From Notamacropus eugenii (Eukaryota > Chordata > Mammalia > Diprotodontia > Macropodidae), in assembly GCF_028372415.1 (NCBI RefSeq), contig NC_092876.1:62210385-62274384 (forward strand): a stretch of DNA of 64,000 nt, read 5' to 3'. Each line of letters opens with the position of its first letter. The first letter of the stretch is position 1. A program made the position numbers and the translations under genes. Shown here in pieces: positions 52,600 through 63,614 of the stretch. Below the pieces are notes generated by a model, which saw nothing but the letters and a program-made list of their open reading frames with translations, ran no database searches and was not told where the DNA came from.

Positions 52600-52780
52600 T
52601 CACATCCCCAATCAAGCACCAAGCATTAATTAATCAATTAACTATTTGGTTAATTATGTGCCATGCTAGGGACTGGGGATACAGAGATGAGAAAAAAAAA
52701 TAGTTCCTGCCTTCAATGAGCTTATACTCTCTTAGGGTAGATACTATGTAAACAGGAGGCAGACAAGTGGTGGAAACAGG
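52600..52780 (+). repeat. Dispersed repeat family, 5' fragment
   Basis: 'GTGCCATGCTAGGGACTGGG GATACAGAGATG' and 'TAGTTCCTGCCTTCAATGAG CTTATACTC'. Confidence 0.55.
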
Positions 52781-52969
52781 ACTGAACGTGTATTTGGAGG
52801 GTCCGAGTTCAAATTCTGACTCTTCCACTAAGTACTTTTGTGACCTGGGGCATATCATTTAATATCTTTAGACCTCAGTTTCCTATCTGTGAAATACGGA
52901 AGTTGGATAACATAGACTCAGAAGTCCTTTTCAACTCTAAAGTTATTATTCTACATACAAAATATATTA

Positions 52970-53065
52970 ATTTTCTTTCTCTCTGTTTCTCTTTCCCTCT
53001 CCTCTCTCTCTCTTTCTTTCCCTCTCTCTCCCCTCTCTCTCTCTCTAGTATGTATATGTACACAT
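52970..53065. repeat. (CTCT)n microsatellite with (TA/CA) end
   Basis: CTCTCTTTCTTTC units followed by ATGTATATGTACACATA. In WNT4 intron 1. Confidence 0.9.
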
Positions 53066-53149
53066 ATTTACATACATATAAATACTAATTGACAAAGGCA
53101 GGATTTGAACTTAGATATTCTACAATTCAGTACACACCTATTAAGTGCC

Positions 53150-53405
53150 TACTGTGTTCTAGGTGGCAGTATGGATAGAGCCCAATGACTTGGAGTCTGA
53201 AAGATCTGATTTCAAGTCCTGCCTCTGCCTATGGGACCCTGAGCACGCCACTTAACCTCTGCCTGCCTCAGTTTCCTCAGTTATAAAATGGGGATAATAA
53301 TAGCACCTACCTCCCAGAGTTGTTATAAGGATCAAATGAGATAATATTTGTAAAACTGTTCGCAAAGTGCCTAGCACATAGTAGGCTCTTAAATAAATGT
53401 TTGTC
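53150..53405 (+). mobile_element. CORE-SINE (MIR/Mar1-like), near full length
   Basis: 'CTAGGTGGCAGTATGGATAG', 'CTGCCTGCCTCAGTTTCCTC', 'AAAATGGGGATAATAATAGC' and 'GCCTAGCACATAGTAGGC'. Confidence 0.87.
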
Positions 53406-53689
53406 CTCCCCCTGCCATGCACTCCCTTTCTCCTAAAAACTTGGTGTTCTTATTTCTATGCTAACTACAGCATTTAGAAATAGAAGGGAACGTATAGTGT
53501 CATCTAGTCCAGTCTCCTCATTGGACCAGGAAACTGAGGTCCAAGGTTGTACAACCAGATGGTGGCGGAGTCAGGTCTAGAACCTGAGTCTTTTGGGTTT
53601 TGGTCTAATGCTTGTTCTATTTTGCCAGAGATGTTTAAGAGTTTGCACGTTTGTAGGAGGGAGTAGGACCAGGGAAGTCAGGCTAGGGA

Positions 53690-54350
53690 GTCATATTTTC
53701 CAGACAAAACCCTCCTGAACATGAGGAGAGGCTATTGCCTCTTCCTGTTCTCTGCTGCCCCGCTTCCCCTCGGATTCCCTGGAGAGAAGGCTTCCAGGAC
53801 TGCTGGGGTGAGGGAGCACCAAGATCGACACTCAGGGTCCAGACTCAGTGCCTCAGGCTGTTGGCCGCCAGGCCTTGGAGGGCTTGAAGGAAGTCCTGGG
53901 CTGTGACCAGCACCATGCCCTACCCGGGCATGTTCCAGGAAAAGACTGGAAATCTCGCCATGGAGGGAGAGCACCACTCCCTGGGCACAGCCCCTGGCAC
54001 CCCCAGTGTTATAATGACAGCCGCTGTTCATGTTCAGTGAGCACTTTGGAGCTGCCAGAGTTCCTGCCCTCAGCCTCCTAAGTGTTGATATGCCCAGAGG
54101 GAGAAACAGACTCAGACAGTGAAGATGGGCCACGCAGCTGGCAAAGTGGAGACAGGACTTGGGGGCAAGGTCTTTGGACCCGGCCCAGGGTTGTACCTGC
54201 TACACAAGACTTCCCCCTGCAGAACACCCCTGGCAGCTGGCCAATGGCTCACAACTAGCTCAGGGCTGCCGCAGTGCCCTCCTCCTCCTCCTTGGTTAGG
54301 AGTACTAATGCTGGCTAGGTGAGCAGCAACCACCCGACTTACAGCAGCCC
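53690..54350. other. Repeat-poor part of intron 1, no exon seen
   Basis: Mostly non-repetitive, moderately GC-rich. It contains a p53-type half site GGGCATGTTC at 53926-53935 with a weaker half site 5 bp to its left. I searched it for the WNT4 signal-peptide exon on the minus strand and did not see one. Confidence 0.45.
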
Positions 54351-54454
54351 ACAGTGACAAAGCAGTCTCCTCTCACAAAATATACAGCACCCTTTGGGGC
54401 ATTATTCCCATTTCAGAAGACAGAGTTAAATAGATCATTGGATTTAGATCTGGG

Positions 54455-55145
54455 AGTGACCATGGAACATGGAATGTCAGAGCTGGGAGGGCCCTTAGAA
54501 CAGAGAATGTCAGAGCTGGGAGGGCCCTTTGAACCCAGGATGTCAGAGCTGGGAGGGCCCTTAGAACACAGAATGTCAGAGCTGGGAGGGCCTTAGAACA
54601 CAGGATGTCAGAGCTGGGAGGCCCTTAGAACAGAGAATGTCAGAGCTGGGAGGGCACTTACAACGCAGGATGTCAGAGCTGGGAGGGCCCTTTGAACCCA
54701 GGATGTCAGAGCTGGGAGGGCCCTTAGAACACAGAATGTCAGAGCTGGGAGGGCACTTACAACGCAGGATGTCAGAGCTGGGAGGGCCCTTTGAACCCAG
54801 GATGTCAGAGCTGGGAGGGCCCTTAGAACACAGAATGTCAGAGCTGGGAGGGCCTTAGAACACAGGATGTCAGAGCTGGGAGGCCCTTAGAACAGAGAAT
54901 GTCAGAGCTGGGAGGGCACTTACAACGCAGGATGTCAGAGCTGGGAGGGCCCTTAGGACACAGGATGTCAGAGCTGGGAGGGCTCTTAGAACACAGGATG
55001 TCAGAGCTGGGAGGGCCCTAGAACACTGAATGTCAGAGCTGGGAGGGCCCTTAGAACCCAGAGTGTCAGAGCTAGGAGGGCCCTTAGAACCCAGGATGTC
55101 AGGACTGGGAGGGCCCTTAGAACACAGAACATGAAATGTCAAAAC
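54455..55145 (+). repeat. 33-bp tandem array with higher-order structure (~20 units)
   Basis: About 20 units of 'AGGATGTCAGAGCTGGGAGG' plus 'GCCCTTAGAACAC', period 33 bp, very similar to one another. Variant units (GCACTTACAACGC, CCTTTGAACCCAGG, CCTTAGAACACAGA) recur every three units (99 bp) between 54652 and 54848. A larger eight-unit block containing two single-base losses recurs at an offset of 262 bp (54611 versus 54873). The last units fade into an ordinary CR1-type tail and MIR-like sequence near 55145-55240. It lies in WNT4 intron 1. Confidence 0.95.
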
Positions 55146-55539
55146 CAGAAGAGACCTTAGAGATAATCAGTCCAGCCTTTCCATTTAACAGCTGAGGAAA
55201 GTGAAGCAAAGACAGAAGTGACTTTTCCAAGGTCACTGAGTAAACGGTACTGAAGGCAGGCTGTGATCCCTGGCCCTCCATGCTGAGGCTACACTCTGGG
55301 CTGTCAGGGGAGGGATCCCTGAGGCTCAAGACTTGGTCTCCCCCTCCTCTCCCTGCAGATGTTCGGCCCCAATTCAAAAATGATACTGAAGCACCTCCCC
55401 TATGGCGAGGCAGGCCTGGAGCTTGTTTGCACTGGGAATCTAGAGATGAGATAACATGCGATTCCTCCCCTGAATCCAGGGGCGAGTGTGGGAGGGACTG
55501 AGACACGGGCACAAATCTCTGTCCACGAGTCCAAAAGTG

Positions 55540-55985
55540 AGAACTTGTGGTACAGGGGATAGAACGCTAACCCTGGAGTCAGGGTTCAAATCTTGCCTTT
55601 AATGCATGCTAACTGTGTGACCCTGGGTGCGTTATTCAAATTCTTAACATCTCCCAGGCAGCTCTCAGAGACTATAAACTACAAACAAGTTGCTGATCTT
55701 CATCCATGGGAAGTTTCCTTACCAGGAGTTCCCTGCATGAAAGAAATTGGAGGGAGCTTTGAGGTGCAGTGGATAGAGTTCTGGCCTTGGAATCGAGAAG
55801 ATCTGACTTCATGTCTGACCTCAGACACTGTGTGACACTGGACAAGTCACTTAACCTCTGTTTGCCTCAGTTCCCTCATCTGTAAAGTATCGATAATAGC
55901 AGCAGCTGCCTCTCAGAGTTGTTGTGAGGACTGTAAGGCACTTAGCATAGTGTCTGCCACACGCTATACAAAAATGTTGGTATTT
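55540..55985 (+). mobile_element. Two CORE-SINE copies
   Basis: First at 55540-55640 ('GTACAGGGGATAGAACGC', 'CTAACTGTGTGACCCTGGGT'), truncated. Second at 55765-55985 ('GTGGATAGAGTTCTGGCC', 'CTCATCTGTAAAGTATCGAT'). Confidence 0.75.
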
Positions 55986-56919
55986 CAAATACGGTAATGG
56001 TGATTATATCATATCTAGACTGAAAAAAAAGTCAGAGTGTCATTAGTTTCAAGGAATAGCCCAGATCAGAAGTCCTGAGAGATTTAAGCATCTCAAAGAC
56101 AGATTCAAATAGGAAGGGCTCCCTTCTAGCTTGGGACTGGGGAGGGAGGTGATGATCAGGGAGGGCTGCCTGTAGGAGGCAACAAGGAATAGGGCTTGAA
56201 GGATAAGAAAGAATTCTACAGGATCTTGGGGACTGGGCTGCTGTCCCCGCTCAGGCCCCTGATTGGGATCATAGACTCACAGCTGGAGAAGACCTCGGAG
56301 ATCATCATCAATGCCCTTATGTTTCACAGTGGAGGATCCTCAAAGCCAGAGATACTGATGTCACATAGGTAGTAAATAATAGATCTGGATTTTGTATCCA
56401 GGTCTTTGGACTCCAAAATCCAGCACCACTTTCCACTGTCCCAGCTGGCCTCCTAGTCACTGAATCCTCCAAGGCCTGAGCCCAGGCTTCCTTGGGTCCA
56501 TACAGGGCCTCATTGCAGCTGTTTCTGGCCTGCATTTCTTCCTTAATCTCATCTTCCAGGTCAACCTTTCCAGCATCCCAAGGTCCTCAGTAAGGCAGGG
56601 GCTGCTGTGTGTACATTGGAGGGTTGAAAGTGGATAGCAAGAGGAGGGTCCAGGAAATCACCAGAGGCATCTTTCCAATCTGTATCCCCCTCATTTCCTT
56701 GAGTCATGAGTTTGGGGCTCAGATGGACCGATTCACAGACTCACTATCATTATCCCTTAGTGTTTCTAACTTTCTGAAGTCACCCAGTTAGTCAACAAGC
56801 CTTTATTAAGCACCCACTGTATGCCAGTCTCTACGTTAAGTACAGGAAGATACAAAGAATGGTAATAAAAGATGGTCCCTTGCTCTCAAGGTGCTGAAGC
56901 CAATGAATGAATCTTCCTG

Positions 56920-57190
56920 GGAGCCTCAGAGCTGAAAGGGCCCTCAGAGGCTATCTGATCTGATCTGACATGGAGACCTCAATGCAATATCCTCACCAAG
57001 TGACCCTCCAAGCTCTACTTGAAGACTTCTGGGGACAGACAACTCACTACCTCAAAAAGTCAGTCCGTTCTAATTTGGGGTAGGTCCAATTCTTAGCAAG
57101 ATCTTTCCCATCCTCGTTAAGTTAAAATTTGTCTCTGTGCAGCTTCCATCTGTGTTGTACTTCATTAGGTTCATACACCATTAATTGGTG
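56920..57190 (-). mobile_element. CR1/L3 LINE 3' fragment
   Basis: 'CCTCAGAGCTGAAAGGGCCC', 'GACAACTCACTACCTC' and 'TCTCTGTGCAGCTTCCATCT' in antisense CR1 order. A further terminus-like piece follows at 57235-57300. Confidence 0.65.
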
Positions 57191-57299
57191 GTTATTGATG
57201 CAAGGGTCACTAGAGACACCACTCTGCTGATCCAAGAATCCTGAGAACTCTACACTGGAAGGGACCTCCAAGACCACCTAATCCAACTGACACATTTTT

Positions 57300-58205
57300 T
57301 GTAGATGGTGAAGTGAAGACCAAGGGAGACCTGCTCAGGATCGCATAGGCTACTTAGGATTCAGACCCAAGTCTTCTCTCTAAACCACAAAGGACTATAG
57401 AAACTATGGCTGGTACTATTCTCTGAAGTTCCCAAGTGATTGGACTTGCTCACCCTTGTACATCCTGGCCAGGAGAGACATTTCTGCTGATTAGAACCTT
57501 TCTCTAGAGACAGGGGCAACTGTACTTACTGTCAGGAAGGGAACATTTCTCTGGAATCAGGATTGAGTCTGGATCATTACTTTCTGAATTAGTCCAGGTC
57601 AGATCTTGCCTCTGGCTCTCTGGAAGACATCCCTTCTCTACGCTAGAGTTTGGTTTTGGAAGATCTTTGGCTTCTCAGTTTTCCTACCCACACATAGCAT
57701 GAGCAAGGAAATGGAGGATGCGGAGAGTGCTGGGCTCTCGGCCCGGCTCATGGAGTCAATTCATAGGCGCCCATGTGGAAGAGCCTCCTCGATCATCTGG
57801 TTCAATCCCATATTTTATAACACTTGCCCAAGGTCACGCACAAAGGGCCCCTGAGTCCAAAGTAAGAACCTTTCCCACTGTTCCATAGCCTCCCTGCTAC
57901 CCCTGGAAGAGTGGGCTGATTTGGCTGATGGCCTATCACTGGCTTATTGTGGGGTCCCATGTCATTTCCAAGTTAAGAGGAGCTGGGGGTATGCAGAACT
58001 CCAGTTTTCTTCCCCCACCTCTGACCCAGGCATGGACCATTTTTCTTCTCACTGACTCCTACTGTCAAATGCCCCTGAGGAGGAGAGGGGTATATACAGG
58101 AGATTTTACTAGGCCCTTGCTTTCCATTGTTAATTGAGCAGAGACCACTCTTCTCTCTGCACCTCAGTTTTCCTACCTGAAAAATGGGATAGAAGTTGGA
58201 CAAGA
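57300..58205. other. Intron 1, no gene seen
   Basis: MIR-like remnants at 57300-57400 and 57780-57890 ('CTTGCCCAAGGTCACGC'), and a SINE body at 58140-58205 leading into CR1-type tail units. Otherwise unassigned. Confidence 0.5.
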
Positions 58206-58321
58206 TGATTTCTAAGGTCCCTTCTAGCCTTGACATTCTCTTCCAACAGTTTGTGTCCCACGGTCCTTTCCAGTTTTAACATTCGATGTTCTAAGCCACC
58301 TCCCCTCCTCCCACATGCAAT
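58206..58321 (-). repeat. Decayed 33-bp-type tail units
   Basis: 'CCCTTCTAGCCTTGACATTC', 'CCTTTCCAGTTTTAACATTC' and related pieces. The series continues at 58663-58745 after a SINE insertion ('CTTCCATCTCTAACATTT', 'CTCCTGGCTCTGACATCCTG TGTTCT'). Confidence 0.65.
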
Positions 58322-58662
58322 ATTCTAAGCGAAGGGGCAGCTAGGTGGTACAGTGGATAGAACACCAGTGCAGGAGTCAGGAGGACCTGAGTTCAAACCT
58401 TACCTCAGATACTTGACACTCACTAGCTGTGTGACCTTGGGCAAGTCACTTAACCCCAGTTGCCTCATCCTGGGTCATCTCCAGTCCTTCTGATGAATAT
58501 CAGATCACTGAATTCAGATGGCTCTGGAGGAGAAGTGAGGCCGATGACCTGCACAGTCCTCCGTCACTCAAGACAAAATCAAGTGCCAGTCATGTCATCA
58601 TTTCTCTGATGGCATGGTCTTCTTCGGCAACAAAGGACGAAGGACGAACACACATTCTAAGC
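58322..58662 (+). mobile_element. Marsupial tRNA-SINE with 9-bp target-site duplication
   Basis: Insertion 58331-58653 bounded by ATTCTAAGC (58322-58330 and 58654-58662). Same family as 9486-9768, but retaining a 33-base internal stretch (after CATCTCCAG, beginning TCCTTCTGATG) that is absent there. Tail 'CATGGTCTTCTTCGGCAAC'. It is inserted in decayed 33-bp-type units; since ATTCTAAG also occurs in those units, the duplication call has a small ambiguity. Confidence 0.85.
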
Positions 58663-59049
58663 TAAAGTTCCTTCCATCTCTAACATTTTATATTCTAAGA
58701 TTCCTCCTGGCTCTGACATCCTGTGTTCTACAGAATTTTCCTTCCAGCTATAGGACTTGTGATAGGGAACCTCTGCCGTTAGCTGATTGATCCTGAGGGA
58801 TACCCATGGGAGCAGGGCCTGACCAAAGACTAGTTAGCGGATCAAGAGAAATCTTTTTAAAGCTCTTATCACTTTGGTGCCTGGTGCTGTTTAGGTAGCC
58901 CCATGGGCCCCACAGTAATAGAAGTGAGTCTCTCCAGCTTATATAATGGCTTGACCTTTCCCCCAGAGAGAGGAGGACCATTTATTCCTCCTGGAAGAGA
59001 CGCCCGAACTCAAATATGGCACAGGCCATTCCTGGAGACATTCAGAGAA

Positions 59050-59565
59050 GAAGGGACTGGTGAGTGGGTCCCTGGGCCCAGTTGCTCCCCTCCCATCCCA
59101 GGCCTACAGAAGGACCCGCCTTTTTTCAAGCCACTTCTCTGGTTCCATCTTTAACATCCGCATTTAGGCTTCGTCCTGGCTCTAAATATCAGGTTATTGA
59201 TTTACCACCTGCTCCTGAGCCGCCAAGGATCTTAGCCATCCCATCGCCATTGGTCAGGTTAACCTTACTGGCCCTGAAGATCCTGTGAGCCTGCCTCCCT
59301 GCAGCTGAGGGACCAGTTCCTCTATTTCTAAAAGGGTCTCCCTGAAATGGGGGTGGCAGGGCCCTCCCAGAAGCGCCCCCTGTGCTTGGCTCCCCCTGGC
59401 CACCAGCCTAGAAGTCTTGAAGGCCTCAGGCCTGCCAGGAAGATCCGATCCCTTTGGCCACCTGCTGTTTTCATTAAAACTAAAATTAGCTGGGCCGGCC
59501 CCAAGCTCTTCCAGGTTTCTTTCTTCCTTTTTTTTTTTTTTAAATGTACAAATTCCTAGAGTAAA
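59050..59565. promoter_or_regulatory. Repeat-free intron 1 stretch, candidate regulatory sequence
   Basis: No interspersed repeat recognised over about 500 bp, with several homeodomain-type ATTA motifs (GGTTATTGATTTACC region 59191-59205; 'ATTAAAACTAAAATTAGCTG' 59473-59492) and CAGGTT E-box-like sites. It ends in a poly-T run at 59529-59541. Regulatory role is inferred only. Confidence 0.35.
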
Positions 59566-60785
59566 AATCGGAGCTCTCACTAGCTCCTCCCCACTGGCTC
59601 AGCCTCTGGAGAGAGCCAGGTCCTTGAAAGCGGATAGGAAATGGCTGCAGGGCTTGGGAGGCTAAGGCAGATGAGAGTGGCTTATGCCTAGGTCTCACCA
59701 TGACCCTCTGGTTGCCCAGGTGGGGGCTGGGACACCAACCAGGCCATTGGAGCCTGGCTGTCCACTCCCTCCTCTGCCTTGCCCCTCACCCCAGGGTCAC
59801 AGTTAGAGACTTTATGGCCCTCACCATTATCACCACCCTGGGGGTGGAGGAGGCCAAACAAGGGGCTGGAACAAGTGAGGCAGAGAACCCAGGGGCCTGG
59901 ACTGACTCCTGCCTGAACCAGGCACTTGAGGATAGCTAGAATAATGATGCCCACGCTTCTCTATCCACTTCAGACTTACAAAGTGATTTCTCAAGACCAT
60001 ACTGAGAGCTGGACTCCAAGGATCTGTCATTTTAGAGATGAGAAAACTGAGGCCACGGAAGAGCAAGGGATTGCTTGGCTTTCTACTTGATACTGGTATA
60101 AATCCCACCTCTCCCTCAACCTCAGTTTCTTTTTCTGTAAAATGAGAGGGGTGTGCTATTTGATGCCTAAGATCCCATTCTAGCTTTAAGAACTCAGGAC
60201 TTGCACAGAGTCACTCTGCTAGTGATCTTGCCAACCCAAGACTTAAGAAAAAAATTGACTTTTCTTTTTCTTAACAAGAATTTATTATCTTTTCCTTTCC
60301 ATCCCCATCTTTTTTTAAAAGAAAAAACAAAACCCTCGTAGCAAATATGCAGTCAGGCCAAACAAATCCCCGTCTTGGTCATTCCCCAAGCTGGTCTGTC
60401 TCATTCTGCATCTGAAATCTAGGACTTGTTTCCTCTACCTCCCTAGAGGACCTCTCAGGCTCCTTCTGTTGAAAGTTAAAACTGCCCCCTCCACCTGTCC
60501 CAAGGAGGCACCTCTTATTCTCCACACCTGAGAGATGATGGAAGTGAGAGAGGGGACATGAGCTGTCCAGGAGCCCAGAGGGACCTCATGGTGGAGACTG
60601 GACTAGATCTGAGCTGTCCAGGCTTCCCATCCTGAGCTTCTGGACCAGCAGCAGGGACTGTCCTCTCTGTTTCCTTGTCCAGTGATCGTCAGGCTCAGAT
60701 TTGGTAAGCTAGCTGGGTGGGCTGACTGTGACCCTCAAGCAGGGACCTGAAACTGGTGGTGTCTGAGGGTGGGGCAGGCCAGTTA
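59566..60785. other. Intron 1, no gene seen
   Basis: A MIR-like antisense piece at about 59970-60070 and a CORE-SINE body at 60110-60200. Otherwise unassigned. AT-rich patch at 60245-60330. Confidence 0.5.
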
Positions 60786-61310
60786 GTTGGTCAATTATAG
60801 ATGGAAAGATCTGGGTCCAAGTCCAGCTTTAGACTCTTATGTGACTGACCCTTTCTAAGCCTCAGATGTCTCACCTGTAAAATGGGGCCCATAGCACTTA
60901 CGCTACTGGGTTGCTATGATGATCAAGTGAGGAGGTGGTGTATAAAGTTCTTTACTATTTAAGTATTAGCTGTGTAAGTGCACTTAACTGCTGTCTGCCT
61001 CAGTTCCCTTATCTGTAAAGTGGGGATAATAATAGCATTTACCTCCCAGGGTTATTGTGAGGAGCAAATGATACTCATATTTGATAGGATGACATGATAT
61101 GATAATACATCTGATACAACATAATATAATGTGATATATCTCAGAAAATAATTGTGAAGCACTTAGCACAGTTCCTGGCACATAGTAAATGTTTTATTCT
61201 TGTTATTAGGTAGTGCAGTAAATAAAAAGCTGGACCTGGAGTCTGGAAGACCTGAGTTCAAATCCTGCTGCTTACTGTATGGCCCTGGGCCAGTCACATT
61301 CCCTGAAGTT
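60785..61310 (+). mobile_element. Three adjacent CORE-SINE copies
   Basis: 60790-60980 ('CTCACCTGTAAAATGGGGCC'), 60985-61200 ('CTGCCTCAGTTCCCTTATCT GTAAAG', ending 'CCTGGCACATAGTAAATG'), and a truncated head at 61205-61305 ('GGACCTGGAGTCTGGAAGAC'). Confidence 0.78.
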
Positions 61311-61379
61311 TATATTGTAGAGCAGGTGCTGATGTGCCCAGGTAGAAGAAATTCTCTCTCTGGGAATTCCTTATACTAA

Positions 61380-61665
61380 TAAAATCATAGTTCTGTGCCC
61401 TCCTCCATCCCTACACTCCTCCCCACTCCCTGTCAGTGTAGACTGGGTGTCAGGAAAAATTTTCTAACAATGAGAACTATTTAAGAATAGAAGAGGCTGC
61501 CCTGGGACATGGTGGTTTTCCCTTCCTTGGGGGTCTCTAAATAGGGGCTGGCTCACCACTCCTTGAGGGTACTATAGAGAATTTTTTTCTGAAAAACCCT
61601 AGGTTGGATAGCGGTCGGTGAGGTCCCTTCCAACTCTGAAATTTTGTGAATGTAGACTAAGATTA
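61380..61665 (+). mobile_element. CR1/L3 LINE 3' end
   Basis: 'GTGTCAGGAAAAATTTTCTA', 'AGAAGAGGCTGCCCTGGGAC' and terminal 'GTGAGGTCCCTTCCAACTCT GAAATTTTGTG'. Confidence 0.78.
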
Positions 61666-62525
61666 TGAGAGTTATATTTTATGACCCCCATTAGCAATTT
61701 CTAATGCTTCACTATGGAAAGTACCCTGGTTTTAGTCAGAAGCCCCAAATTCGGATCCCCCCACAGATCACAAAAGACAACATTCCTTTGTAGATGGAAA
61801 GGAAACATGAAATATGTTCAAATCCCTGTTCTGGCACATAAGATGATGTGACTTTGGGCAAACCGCTCCTCTCTAGGCCTCAGTTTCCTCAATTGTAAAA
61901 TGAGAAGCTTACCCCCAGGTTCCCCACTCTTGGTCTAGGTGATCTCTAAAGGCCTTTCCAAGACAATGTCGATGGAGCACAAGTCCTAACAGGTGCTACC
62001 TCTGGCTGGAAAGACTTTGATTACACCTGGTGAGGAAGGACCAGCCAAGCAAGGGTGGAGACCCATCACCAGAAGGCTGGCCATCAGGGATTGGTTTATT
62101 TTGGTCAAAATGACTCACATATGAGAACAATCACAGCTCCCGTTTTCCTACAAAACACTTTCCCTGGCAACAACTGTGGGATATGGTTAGTGTGAATAGT
62201 GCAATTCCCATTTCACAGAGGGGGAAACTGAGGCTCAGAGGGCTTAAGAGACTTGTCTAAGCCACAGTCGGGATCTGAACCCAGGTCTTCTGACTCCCAA
62301 ACCCCTCAATACCATATTACCTCTAAGGCTACAAAGTCACAGGGAAGGGGAAGGTTGTGAGCTGTGATATTGAGGCATGGTGGAGGGTGGAGGTGGGGTT
62401 GTGATCCGTGATCTTTGTTGGTGGGGAGAGCACTGACAGAATCACAGATTATTAGAACTGAATTATTTCTCTGGTGCTTTACGGCAAACATGGAGATTTC
62501 TTCATGACCCCCTGTGAGATGGGAA
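61666..62525. other. Intron 1, SINE remnants and unassigned sequence
   Basis: CORE-SINE with CR1-type tail at about 61800-61970, MIR-like antisense piece at 62140-62300 ('GGGGAAACTGAGGCTCAGAG'). No exon. Confidence 0.55.
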
Positions 62526-62529
62526 ATCC

Positions 62530-62805
62530 AAGTATTAGTAATGATAATAGCTAGTGTTTATATGCGACTTTAAGGTTTACAAAGTGCTTCACCAATATTA
62601 TATCATTTGATCATCACAACAGTCCTGGGAGATAGATGCTATTATCATCCCTTTTTACAGGTGAGGCAGCTGAGGCAGCAGAAGTTGAGTAACTTGCTCA
62701 GGGTCACTTAACTATAAAGTTATCTGAGGCTGGATTTGAACTCTGGTCTTCCCGATTCCAAGGTCCAGCACTAGATCCCCTGTGCCACCTACCTGCCTAG
62801 AAGTA
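62530..62805 (-). mobile_element. MIR/CORE-SINE, near full length
   Basis: 'AAGGTTTACAAAGTGCTTCA', 'CATCACAACAGTCCTGGGAG', 'TGGATTTGAACTCTGGTCTT' and 'CCCTGTGCCACCTACCTGCC'. Confidence 0.87.
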
Positions 62806-62829
62806 TGGGATAGACAGGATGGCGTCAGA

Positions 62830-63600
62830 GGTCCCTCCTGCCCCCTGAGGGCCAGTGATTCTAAAAGCACAGAAATCAATCCCAAGTATCTCAGAGCCAT
62901 CAAGCTGGACCAAGAGTCCCCTCCTCAGAATCCCTGGATGAGTGTTTGGAGGTCTCTAGTGAGGGGGAGACCACCACCTCTTGAGGTAGCCCCTTTCTTT
63001 GGGAGGAGAGCTCTAACTGTTTGGTTTTCATTTCAAAAGAGAATTTACTTCTCCACAGTTTTCACCCACTGCTCCTACTTCTGTAGCTAGGGGGAAAAGT
63101 GGTGGTTGGTTTTGGAGTATCTCTAAACCTCAGTTTCCTCATCTGTAAAGAGGGGAGTTATACTGGATGGCCTCCAAAGTCTTTTTCAGCTCCAAAATCT
63201 TTGATCCTGCCACAGCAAATTGGAACCTGCTTTGCCATTGATAGCCTCTCTGCCTCAGTTTCTTTATCTCTAAAATGGGGATAATAATGGTGTTTACCTC
63301 ACAGGGCTGTTTGAGGATCAAATGAGGTGATGCATGTAAAATTTGCCATTTACCTGGTAGCTATGACTATTCCACATGACGGTCCCTCAGTTACTTGAAG
63401 ACATTAGTCATGTTCCTCCAAATCTTCTGCAAGTTAAAAACCCCCAGTTCTTTCAACTGATTCTCATATGATATATTCTTCATGTTCTCTTTTGGGTCAC
63501 CTCCTTCTTGATACCGTCCAACTTTTCTCAGTTTTTCCTAAAATATGATGTTTATAACTAAACAAAATAGTCCAGACAGGGATGGGCCAGGGAATAGTAG
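62830..63600 (-). mobile_element. CR1/L3 LINE 3' region, split by SINE sequence
   Basis: Antisense CR1 in two parts: 62830-63110 ('GACCACCACCTCTTGAGGTA', 'ACCCACTGCTCCTACTTCTG') and 63366-63600 ('TTACTTGAAGACATTAGTCA', 'TTTCAACTGATTCTCATATG'). The gap 63111-63365 holds CORE-SINE sequence ('CCTCAGTTTCCTCATCTGTA'). Confidence 0.72.
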
Positions 63601-63614
63601 AAGAAAACTATTAC

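Noticed and set aside
54354-54858. Repeat-peptide proteins ([11 protein letters not shown] repeats)
   Set aside because: Open frames follow automatically from a 33-bp tandem period. They are broken by single-base indels between units and appear on both strands.
54455-55145. CRISPR-like array
   Set aside because: Units are directly abutting without unique spacers, in a mammalian intron.
59373-59385. A third CTCF-like motif (GCGCCCCCTGTGC)
   Set aside because: The reverse complement lacks the CCASY half of the core, so the match is too weak.
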